Assembly (NCBI GenBank): GCA_003149835.1
Contig: QAMX01000105.1
Location: forward strand, 1 to 8,047
Length of the DNA: 8,047 nucleotides
Origin: Clostridiales bacterium
GTDB lineage: Bacteria > Bacillota > Clostridia > Oscillospirales > QAMX01
Reading direction: 5' to 3'
A program made the position numbers and the translations under genes. Each line of letters opens with the position of its first letter. Position 1 is the stretch's first letter. Below are positions 1 through 5,391 of the stretch, one piece after another. The notes below the pieces were generated by a model, which was given only the letters and a program-made list of their open reading frames with translations, was not told the DNA's origin and did not search any database.

Positions 1-130
1 CCGCCGCGGGTTCGGCCTCCGCGGGGCGCACGGCGAGTCCGTGAAGAATCAGCCCGTCCTGCTCGGAGCGGACGGCGAAGCGTTCCTCAACGGCGCGGCG
101 CGCCCGGCATGGTTCAGCCGCGTATTTCAT
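1..130 (-). CDS. Partial CDS (N-terminus), possible alpha/beta hydrolase
   Basis: An open minus-strand frame starts at ATG 130-128 and runs off the left edge, giving 43 codons. The start lies inside the last codons of the DUF308 gene, a 17-base overlap. It is preceded by a good Shine-Dalgarno GAGGTGG at 140-134, so translational coupling is likely. After about 13 low-complexity residues the peptide continues ERFAVRSEQDGLILHGLAV and then a Pro/Glu/Ala-rich turn. That pattern resembles the first beta strands of monoacylglycerol-lipase or lysophospholipase-like alpha/beta hydrolases, where a phrase of the type 'F..S.DG..L.G....P' precedes the first catalytic-fold strand. No catalytic residue falls within the window, so the family call is a resemblance only. 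The frame itself is supported by its codon use, its ribosome site and the absence of any other gene here. A downstream start cannot be excluded, because the first residues look unlike the family. Confidence 0.5.
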   Translation of the reverse strand, partial: MKYAAEPCRARRAVEERFAVRSEQDGLILHGLAVRPAEAEPAA

Positions 131-689
131 AGTCCACCTCGATGCCCTTCTTGCGCTCGACGACCTTGACGGTATAGGCGGTAATACAGATGTTCAAAAG
201 GCCGTCAAGCATCAGCGAGACGCCCAGGAAGACGACCAACAGCCGCGCGCCTTCAAAGGGGTCGAGCACGAGCAGCAGGCCAAACAGCCCCGACAGGATG
301 GCGCCGATGAAAATCGCCCACCACTTGCGCAGCCCGAAGCGGCGCGCGTCGAACGCGGTCTGCAATTTGAAAACGCTGTCGACGATGATATACACGCCGG
401 TCAGCGCGGGCACAAAGGCGATCACGCCGCCGGGCCGCGTCAGCAGGACGACGCCGAGCACGATGGTAAAAATGCCGAGCGCCAGGTCGAACTGAAAGGC
501 CAGCCGGTAGATGTCGTTGGAAAAATAGCCGATCAGCTTGGCGACGCCGACGAGCACGCAGATGCCGCCGACGAGCCAGCAGATCAGCCGGGCGGAGGCC
601 GAGGGCCAGACGGCGAGGCATAAGCCCACGCCGAAGAGAATGGCCGAGATGACGATGTGCGTGAGCTTGGCTCTTTTGACGATGTTCAT
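114..689 (-). CDS. DUF308 / HdeD-like six-helix membrane protein
   Basis: This 191-residue integral membrane protein has six hydrophobic segments at about residues 10-27, 34-52, 66-84, 89-108, 124-142 and 147-170. They are arranged as three repeated hairpins with short loops, which is the hallmark of the DUF308 (HdeD) family. A charged cytoplasmic tail (VVERKK, then EVDYE) closes the protein. Length and topology are normal for the family. HdeD of enterobacteria is linked to acid resistance, but the biochemical role of Gram-positive members is not established and none should be read from this sequence. The ATG at 689 is chosen because AAAGGAAGG lies 8 nt upstream. The gene follows the ABC permease on the same strand after 137 nt with no clear terminator, so read-through expression is possible. 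Its 3' end overlaps the start of the next gene. Confidence 0.85.
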   Translation of the reverse strand: MNIVKRAKLTHIVISAILFGVGLCLAVWPSASARLICWLVGGICVLVGVAKLIGYFSNDIYRLAFQFDLALGIFTIVLGVVLLTRPGGVIAFVPALTGVYIIVDSVFKLQTAFDARRFGLRKWWAIFIGAILSGLFGLLLVLDPFEGARLLVVFLGVSLMLDGLLNICITAYTVKVVERKKGIEVDYEIRG

Positions 690-826
690 AACGGAGACCT
701 TCCTTTCAGGGCGGTTCGCCGCGCGGCGGACCGCTTTTCTGTATCCGATCGGGAAAATGTGCGGGGAAAGCGGGATACGGCGCGAAGAGACGAGCCTGCT
801 GTCCGGCCTTGTTGGGCGGCGCTCAG
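690..826 (-). other. Gap between ABC permease and DUF308 gene, with stem-loop
   Basis: No gene is supported in these 137 nt. Just upstream of the DUF308 ribosome site, positions 711-734 form a GC-rich stem of about 10-11 bp with one G-U or A-C position and a tiny loop. It is followed by TTTT (735-738) only on the plus strand, where no gene needs terminating. On the minus strand it would be a leader hairpin 8 nt before the Shine-Dalgarno. GTATCC (741-746) and GGATAC (773-778) are a second, widely spaced inverted repeat. No convincing -35/-10 pair for DUF308 was found. The 11-mer ATACGGCGCGA at 775-785 recurs in the long inverted repeat before the ABC operon. Confidence 0.4.
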
Positions 827-3664
827 TCAGTCGTTGGCTTTCATGGATTTTGCCATGTCGATTTTTTTCAGCCGCGGCAGCATGATCAGGTCGACGAGGA
901 CGGTGAACACAACCGTCACCAGCGCCGCGAACAGAAGGCTGCGCGCGCTCAGCGAGCGGCCGAACATCACCGCGTCCACCTCGGCGGTTCGCACGACGAA
1001 GGCGTGCAGCCAGACGCCGAAGACAAAGCCCGCGAGAATGCCGAGAAGGGCTAAAATCGAGGTCTCGCGGTAGATATAGGCGGCGACCTCGTTTTCGTGA
1101 AAGCCGAGCACCTTGATGGTCGCCAGCTCCTTTTCCCGCTCGCAGATGTTGATGTTGGTGAGATTGTAGAGCACGATCACCGCCAGCGCGCCGGCCGCTA
1201 TAATCAGCACCACGACGATGGAATCGATGCTTTTGACCGTGTTTTCAAAGCTCTCGCGGATGGTCTGCGAGAACTGCGCCAGCAGCACCCTGTCGCTTTG
1301 CAGGATGTCCGTTGAAAGCGCGTCGCGCGCCTCCGGGCTCTCGTCGGTCACGGTGACGAGCGCGAGCTTATACTCCGGCGTTTCGCCGAACGCCTGGCGG
1401 TAGACCTCGGCGGGGAGGAATACATAGCCGGTGACGTAGTTTTCCGCGATTCCGCTCACGGTCAGCGCCGCGGTTCTGCCGTCCGCGTTCTCGACGGAAA
1501 CCGTGTCGCCGACGGAGACGTTTAGCTGCTCGCACAGCTTCTCGGTCAGCACGACGCTCGACTCTCCAAACGGCACGTCCGCGCCGCTTTTCCGCTCGCG
1601 CAGGACGATGTTTTTCTTCAATTCTCCGGTATTTTTCGGCACACAGAGCGAGATCCGCTGTTTTTCGCCGTTGGCCGAAACCTGCGCGCTCTCGCTGTGA
1701 ACCAACGCGCTGGACGTGACCCGCTCCGTGTCCGCGAGGCAGGCTTTGAGAATTTCGTCCGTCTCGGTCGCGCTGTCCTCGGAGAGATACAGCGACAGGT
1801 TGTAGCGGTACAGCTCGCCGAACTGCTTGTCGACGATGTCGTGGATGGAATCGCGCAGGCCGAAAGCGGTGACGAGCAGAGCCGTGCAGCCGGCGATGCC
1901 GAAAACGGTCATAAACAGCCGCTTTTTATAGCGGAAAATGTTGCGCGCCGTGACCTTTTTGATAAAGCCCATGCGGCGCCAGACAAAGCCGGCCCGTTCC
2001 AGCAGGATCCGCTTGCCCGACTTGGGCGCGCGCGGCAGCAAAAGCGCCGCCGGCCTTTCCGAGAGCTGCGCCAGGCAGGCAAACAGCGTCGCGGCCGTGG
2101 TGCAGGCCACGGAAATCGGGACGATCAGCGCCGCATAGCCCCAGTAAAAGTCGGTAATCGCCGCCGGAAGCGTGTACATCATGCCGTAGACGTTGGAGAT
2201 GACGGCCGGCAGCGTGTAGAAACCGAGCACGACGCCGATCACGCTGCCGCCAAGGCTTGCCAGCACGCTGTACCCGATATAATAGAGGAGGATTTTCGCT
2301 TTGGAATAGCCGAGGGCTTTGAGCGTGCCGATCTGGACGCGCTCCTCCTCGACCATGCGCGTCATCGTCGTCAGCGCGACGAGCGCGGCGACGAGGAAGA
2401 AAAACACCGGAAAGACCTTGGCGATCGCCGCTATTTTTTCGGTGTTGCCCTCGTAGCTGACAAAGCTGACGGTGTCGCGCCGGTCGCTGACAAACCATTC
2501 GGGCAAAGCGAGCGCGGCCAGCGCCTCCTCGGCTTCTTCGATCTCTTTCAGCGCGCCGGAGAATTCCTGCTCCGCCTGAGCGGCGCTGTCGAGGTAGGCG
2601 GCTTCGCTCTCCGCCAGCGTTTGCCGCCGGGCGTAAAGCTCCGCTTCCGCGCCGTCGAGCTCCGCCGCCGCGGCCTCATATTGGGCGGCGGGGAGGAGCG
2701 GCCGCATGTTTTCCAGCTCGGCGCGCTTTGCTTCCAGCGCCTGCTCCGCTTCGGCTAAGGCGGCGCGGCCCTCGTCGAGCCGGCGCTTTGCCTCGCCGAG
2801 CTCGCGCTCGGCGTCGGCTCTGCCCGCCTCGTATTCGGCGCGCGCATCCTCAATCTCCGCGGCGGCTTTTTGGCGCTGCTCCTCAAAGCGCGCCTGCGCG
2901 CGCTCCGAACCGAGCTGTTCAACCGCCGCTGTCTGCGCGTCGATCAGAGCGCCGTAATCGTCGGAAAAGGTGTTCAGCGCCGCAGCGCCGGAGACGGTCA
3001 GAAACGCGTCGGTATAGACGCCGAGCGCATAGCATTCCGGGAAAACGTACATCACCAAGCCCACGCTGCCGCTGCCGGCCGTGCTCGGCTCGCTCTCGAT
3101 GGACATATACTGCGGCGCGTCGACGATGCCGACGACGGTCAGCGCTTCAAACGCATAGGTCTCGGCGCGCGCTTCATAGTTTTTGTTGTCCTTGGAAATC
3201 GTATAGGTTTCGCCGATGCGGTGCTGGGAGCCGTAGGTGTTGGGCGAGGCGATCAGGCATTCGCCGGGGTTCTCCGGCAGACGCCCCTCGACAAGCCGGA
3301 AGCCGTTGATCAGGCTGTCGGGCCGGGCGAGGTCGACGCCGTAGAGGCGGGTGACAAAGCTGCCGTTCGCCGACTCCATGATCAGGTCGCTGGTAAAACA
3401 GGGCATCACCGCCTCAACGCCGTCCAGCCCTGCCAGCGCGGCGGCGTCCGCCTCGTCGAGCCCCCACGTGCTGCGGATTTGCAGGTCGAAGAGCCGGTAA
3501 TCGTCGTAGTATTGGTCGGCGGTGCGCTGCATGTCGGGCTTGGTGGCGAGCAGGCCGGCCAGAAAACCGCTGCCGACCATGACGATGCCCATAATCGAGA
3601 GGAAGCGCGTCAGCGAACCGCGTATGCCGCGGCGGACGAGCTTTCCGTAGGTCCGGTTCAGCAT
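827..3664 (-). CDS. ABC transporter permease, duplicated FtsX/MacB type with extracellular coiled-coil hairpin
   Basis: The 945-residue membrane subunit belongs to a type VII (MacB/LolCDE/BceAB-like) ABC system and contains two FtsX units in one chain. Helix 1 is at about residues 20-41 and a large external domain follows (42-412). Helices 2-4 lie at about 413-431, 459-485 and 508-531. After a cytoplasmic linker come helix 5 (582-602), a second external domain (603-811) and helices 6-8 (812-834, 864-886, 908-930). Both halves carry the cytoplasmic coupling motif (EERVQIGTLKALGY and REKELATIKVLGF), which docks on the ATPase. Residues about 250-386 are Glu/Ala/Arg-rich heptad-like sequence broken near 320-329 by a Pro-containing turn, so they probably form an antiparallel coiled-coil stalk. 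The ATG at 3664 is preferred to a TTG at 3676: it follows the ATPase stop by one base, while the TTG leaves no room for a ribosome site. The substrate is unknown. Envelope-active compounds, peptides or lipids are typical for this superfamily, and mechanotransmission rather than transport is possible. Confidence 0.9.
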   Translation of the reverse strand: MLNRTYGKLVRRGIRGSLTRFLSIMGIVMVGSGFLAGLLATKPDMQRTADQYYDDYRLFDLQIRSTWGLDEADAAALAGLDGVEAVMPCFTSDLIMESANGSFVTRLYGVDLARPDSLINGFRLVEGRLPENPGECLIASPNTYGSQHRIGETYTISKDNKNYEARAETYAFEALTVVGIVDAPQYMSIESEPSTAGSGSVGLVMYVFPECYALGVYTDAFLTVSGAAALNTFSDDYGALIDAQTAAVEQLGSERAQARFEEQRQKAAAEIEDARAEYEAGRADAERELGEAKRRLDEGRAALAEAEQALEAKRAELENMRPLLPAAQYEAAAAELDGAEAELYARRQTLAESEAAYLDSAAQAEQEFSGALKEIEEAEEALAALALPEWFVSDRRDTVSFVSYEGNTEKIAAIAKVFPVFFFLVAALVALTTMTRMVEEERVQIGTLKALGYSKAKILLYYIGYSVLASLGGSVIGVVLGFYTLPAVISNVYGMMYTLPAAITDFYWGYAALIVPISVACTTAATLFACLAQLSERPAALLLPRAPKSGKRILLERAGFVWRRMGFIKKVTARNIFRYKKRLFMTVFGIAGCTALLVTAFGLRDSIHDIVDKQFGELYRYNLSLYLSEDSATETDEILKACLADTERVTSSALVHSESAQVSANGEKQRISLCVPKNTGELKKNIVLRERKSGADVPFGESSVVLTEKLCEQLNVSVGDTVSVENADGRTAALTVSGIAENYVTGYVFLPAEVYRQAFGETPEYKLALVTVTDESPEARDALSTDILQSDRVLLAQFSQTIRESFENTVKSIDSIVVVLIIAAGALAVIVLYNLTNINICEREKELATIKVLGFHENEVAAYIYRETSILALLGILAGFVFGVWLHAFVVRTAEVDAVMFGRSLSARSLLFAALVTVVFTVLVDLIMLPRLKKIDMAKSMKAND

Positions 3665-3665
3665 A

Positions 3666-4367
3666 TTACCACTCAATCTCCTCGACCGGCAGCGGCCGCT
3701 CGTTGACCTGCACCTTTGTCACCGTGCCGTTTTTGATGTGGACGACGCGGTCGGCCATCTGCGTCAGCGCGCTGTTGTGCGTGATGATGACGACGGTTTT
3801 GCCGGTTTGGCGGCAGGTGTCCTGCAACAGTTTCAGGATGGTCTTGCCGGTATGATAGTCCAGCGCGCCCGTCGGCTCGTCGCAGAGAACGATTTTCGGG
3901 TTTTTCGCCAGCGCCCGCGCGATGGAGACGCGCTGCTGCTCGCCGCCGGAGAGCTGGGCGGGAAAATTTCCGGCCCGTTCGGCAAGGCCGACTGCGGCGA
4001 GCACCTCGCGCGCGTCCAGCGGTTCGCGGCAGATCTCCGACGCCAGCTCGACGTTTTCCAGCGCGGTCAGGTTCTGCACAAGGTTGTAAAACTGAAAGAC
4101 AAAGCCCACGTCGTAGCGGCGGTAATCGGTCAGCTCGCGCTGCGAGAGCGCGCTGATCCGGCGGCCGTCGAGCGTGATCTCGCCCTCGTCGCAGCCGTCC
4201 ATGCCGCCGAGGATGTTTAAAAGCGTCGTCTTGCCCGCGCCGCTCGGCCCGACGACGACGCAGAGCTCGCCCTTGGCGATCTCAAAGCTGATGTGGTCGG
4301 CGGCGGCGATGGTCTGCTCGCCCATCGTATAATATTTGCAGACGTTTTTGAATTCGATATAGGCCAT
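3666..4367 (-). CDS. ABC transporter ATP-binding protein (MacB/LolD type)
   Basis: This 233-residue nucleotide-binding subunit powers the downstream permease on the cytoplasmic face. All functional motifs are present: Walker A GPSGAGKT (residues 40-47), Q-loop Gln92 in FVFQ, signature LSGGEQQ (139-145), Walker B ending in D163-E164, the D-loop GALD and the switch His197. The [16 protein letters not shown] region after the Q-loop is typical of the LolD/MacB/BceA branch that pairs with FtsX-type permeases. Length is normal. The start at 4367 is supported by AAAGGA 8 nt upstream and by the family's usual N-terminus. The frame stays open upstream to 4538, but that extension has no family character. 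The TAA stop sits one base before the permease ATG, so the two genes are translationally coupled. Expression is expected from the promoter near 4503-4514 under the adjacent TetR regulator. Confidence 0.95.
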   Translation of the reverse strand: MAYIEFKNVCKYYTMGEQTIAAADHISFEIAKGELCVVVGPSGAGKTTLLNILGGMDGCDEGEITLDGRRISALSQRELTDYRRYDVGFVFQFYNLVQNLTALENVELASEICREPLDAREVLAAVGLAERAGNFPAQLSGGEQQRVSIARALAKNPKIVLCDEPTGALDYHTGKTILKLLQDTCRQTGKTVVIITHNSALTQMADRVVHIKNGTVTKVQVNERPLPVEEIEW

Positions 4368-4396
4368 AACGGTTTCCTTTCGCCGGCTTTGGCGGC

Positions 4397-4492
4397 AGAC
4401 GGCTTCTGCAACCGGGACAGGGGAACGGCCGCGCGGCTGCGGAGCTTTACCGCCGGAAAGGGCCGGCGGCCGCCTGAAAAACAGAGCCGTCT
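4397..4492 (-). other. Structured 5' leader of the ABC operon
   Basis: About 130 nt separate the predicted start of transcription (near 4496) from the ATPase ATG. The beginning of the leader (4492-4482) can pair with 4408-4397, just before the ribosome site: 8 bp (AGACGGCT with AGCCGTCT), then 3 more across a one-base bulge. Inside lies a local GC hairpin with arms CCGCCGG at 4450-4456 and 4463-4469 and a 6-nt loop. No known riboswitch core was recognised and no leader ORF is convincing. The structure may only reflect high GC. Confidence 0.3.
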
Positions 4493-4500
4493 CATTTTCT

Positions 4501-4514
4501 CTATGATACCATAG
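4501..4514 (-). promoter_or_regulatory. Probable ABC operon promoter with overlapping operator-like palindrome
   Basis: On the minus strand, TGG-TATCAT (TATCAT at 4508-4503) is an extended -10 element. No good -35 lies 17 bp upstream. A weak alternative is TTGTCC (4538-4533) with TATGGT (4513-4508) at 19 bp. The whole -10 is covered by CTATGGTATCATAG, a 14-bp palindrome with 12 of 14 symmetric positions, as expected for a repressor site. The tetR promoter has the related CATGGTATAAT at its own -10. Confidence 0.5.
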
Positions 4515-4533
4515 CCCTGCCGCCGCCGCTACG

Positions 4534-4582
4534 GACAAATACGGCGCGATGCCTAAAAACTAGACATCGCGCCGTATTTGTC
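4534..4582. repeat. Perfect 18-bp inverted repeat with 13-nt spacer
   Basis: The arm GACAAATACGGCGCGATG (4534-4551) is matched exactly by its reverse complement at 4565-4582, around the A/T-rich spacer 4552-4564. In RNA the stem extends by a G-U and a C-G pair. It begins 31 nt after the tetR stop and ends about 20 nt before the -10 of the ABC operon. A strong hairpin forms in either direction, but neither side has a proper T-tract, so it is not a standard intrinsic terminator. It may act as a transcript-end or processing hairpin for tetR, as a protein-binding site, or as both. Confidence 0.9.
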
Positions 4583-4613
4583 TGATTTTGGCGGGCGGAA
4601 AGAGCCGGCCGCC

Positions 4614-5180
4614 TTAGGACTCCCCGGGGCGGGCGGCTTTTTCCAGCGCGGCGCGGAGGCTGCTCGCAAAGAAAACCTGCAGCTTTTGAGTGATGTTCTC
4701 CGGATCGTCCTCCATGCCGCTTTTCAGCCATTCGATAATCAGGCCGGCGAGCGCGTGCTTATAAAAGTGGACGATAAAGGTTTTGTCGCCGTCCGTCACG
4801 TCGAGGCCCTCGGCCTCCCGCTCCACATATTGCTTCATAAAGGTTTCCGTCACCTCGTACAGATACGCTTCCAGATACGCGCGGCACGAGGAGTTATAGA
4901 TGTGGCCGACGGCCTCTTTGTTTTCGGCGGCGAAGCGCGCCGAGCGAAGAAAGCCCTCGGCCCAGGAGTCATAGGTATACTCCCCGGCGACGCTTTTCCC
5001 CGTCTCAACGCGGAAAAGCTCTTCGGCGAGCGCGTAGATATCCTGAAAATAATAGTAGAACGTGTTGCGGTTGACGCCACAGTCCTCGACGATGTCCTTG
5101 ACGGTGATTTTGTCGAGCGGGGTCTTGTTGACAAGCCTGACAAACGAGGCCATGATCGCTTTTTTGGTCAGCTGTGACAC
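4614..5180 (-). CDS. TetR/AcrR family transcriptional regulator
   Basis: This 188-residue DNA-binding repressor carries an N-terminal TetR helix-turn-helix at about residues 24-45 (ITVKDIVEDCGVNRNTFYYYF). That is the classic form in which the Tyr/Phe-rich recognition helix follows a Gly turn. The all-helical C-terminal ligand and dimer domain (about 60-180) resembles the DhaS-like branch (TetR_C_7), including a pattern of the type HALAGLIIEWLKSGM near 142-156. The GTG start at 5180 is chosen because GGAGGG lies 8 nt upstream and the protein then begins SQLTKKAIMASF, as family members do. An ATG at 5195 and a TTG at 5225 lack a good ribosome site. The gene lies just upstream of and parallel to the ABC operon, so it most likely controls that operon and itself. 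The ligand is unknown. It is divergent from htpG. Confidence 0.92.
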   Translation of the reverse strand: MSQLTKKAIMASFVRLVNKTPLDKITVKDIVEDCGVNRNTFYYYFQDIYALAEELFRVETGKSVAGEYTYDSWAEGFLRSARFAAENKEAVGHIYNSSCRAYLEAYLYEVTETFMKQYVEREAEGLDVTDGDKTFIVHFYKHALAGLIIEWLKSGMEDDPENITQKLQVFFASSLRAALEKAARPGES

Positions 5181-5233
5181 CGCGGCTCCCTCCATTCGGC
5201 GCTGCAATCCCGTAACCTGCCGCAAACGCCTTT

Positions 5234-5262
5234 ATTATACCATGTTTCTCCATATTTCACAA
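5234..5262 (-). promoter_or_regulatory. tetR promoter
   Basis: On the minus strand TTGTGA (5262-5257) and TATAAT (5239-5234) are spaced by exactly 17 bp, and a TGG before the -10 adds an extended element. Transcription would start near 5227, giving a leader of about 47 nt. The spacer holds a tandem direct repeat on the plus strand, CCATGTTTCT then CCATATTTCA (5240-5259), a plausible autoregulation site. Confidence 0.8.
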
Positions 5263-5291
5263 GCAAAACGCCGCCGCCGGCGAATGGGCGG

Positions 5292-5320
5292 TTGACAAAA
5301 CAGGGAAAAAGGATTATAAT
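5292..5320 (+). promoter_or_regulatory. htpG promoter, exact sigma-A consensus
   Basis: TTGACA (5292-5297), a 17-bp spacer and TATAAT (5315-5320) match the housekeeping consensus at every position. Transcription would start near 5327. No CIRCE element (TTAGCACTC-N9-GAGTGCTAA) and no CtsR heptad pair (GGTCAAA type) is seen around it, so HrcA or CtsR control of htpG is not supported. Confidence 0.93.
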
Positions 5321-5341
5321 TACTATTCGTATAAAAATAGG

Positions 5342-5356
5342 CCCGCGGCTCGCGGG
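5342..5356 (+). other. Small GC hairpin in the htpG leader
   Basis: CCCGCG and CGCGGG pair across a 3-nt loop about 15 nt downstream of the expected transcript start. It lies 17 nt before the AAAGGAAG ribosome site (5374-5381) and does not cover it. It could stabilise the 5' end. It does not have the form of a ROSE or fourU thermometer, which mask the ribosome site. Confidence 0.4.
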
Positions 5357-5391
5357 AGCGGATAAAAAAGCAGAAAGGAAGTTTGGCGCAA

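Noticed and set aside
711..738. Plus-strand terminator before the DUF308 gene
   Set aside because: The hairpin and TTTT exist, but no plus-strand gene precedes them. On the coding strand it is only a leader hairpin, so it is noted within the gap entry rather than called a terminator.
1697..2758. 353-codon plus-strand frame opposite the ABC permease
   Set aside because: It has the Arg/Gln/His-rich composition typical of antisense shadows, no ribosome site or promoter was seen, and the opposite strand encodes a clear FtsX permease.
3738..4220. 160-codon plus-strand frame opposite the ABC ATPase
   Set aside because: It is a shadow of an ATPase that has all its catalytic motifs on the minus strand.
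4368..4538. 57-residue N-terminal extension of the ABC ATPase
   Set aside because: The extension is Pro/Arg-rich with no family similarity, would run through the predicted promoter, and the ATG at 4367 has a proper ribosome site.
5181..5225. Longer TetR starts at TTG 5225 or ATG 5195
   Set aside because: Neither has a good Shine-Dalgarno at the right distance, and the TTG nearly coincides with the predicted transcript start. GTG 5180 has GGAGGG 8 nt upstream and gives the normal family N-terminus.
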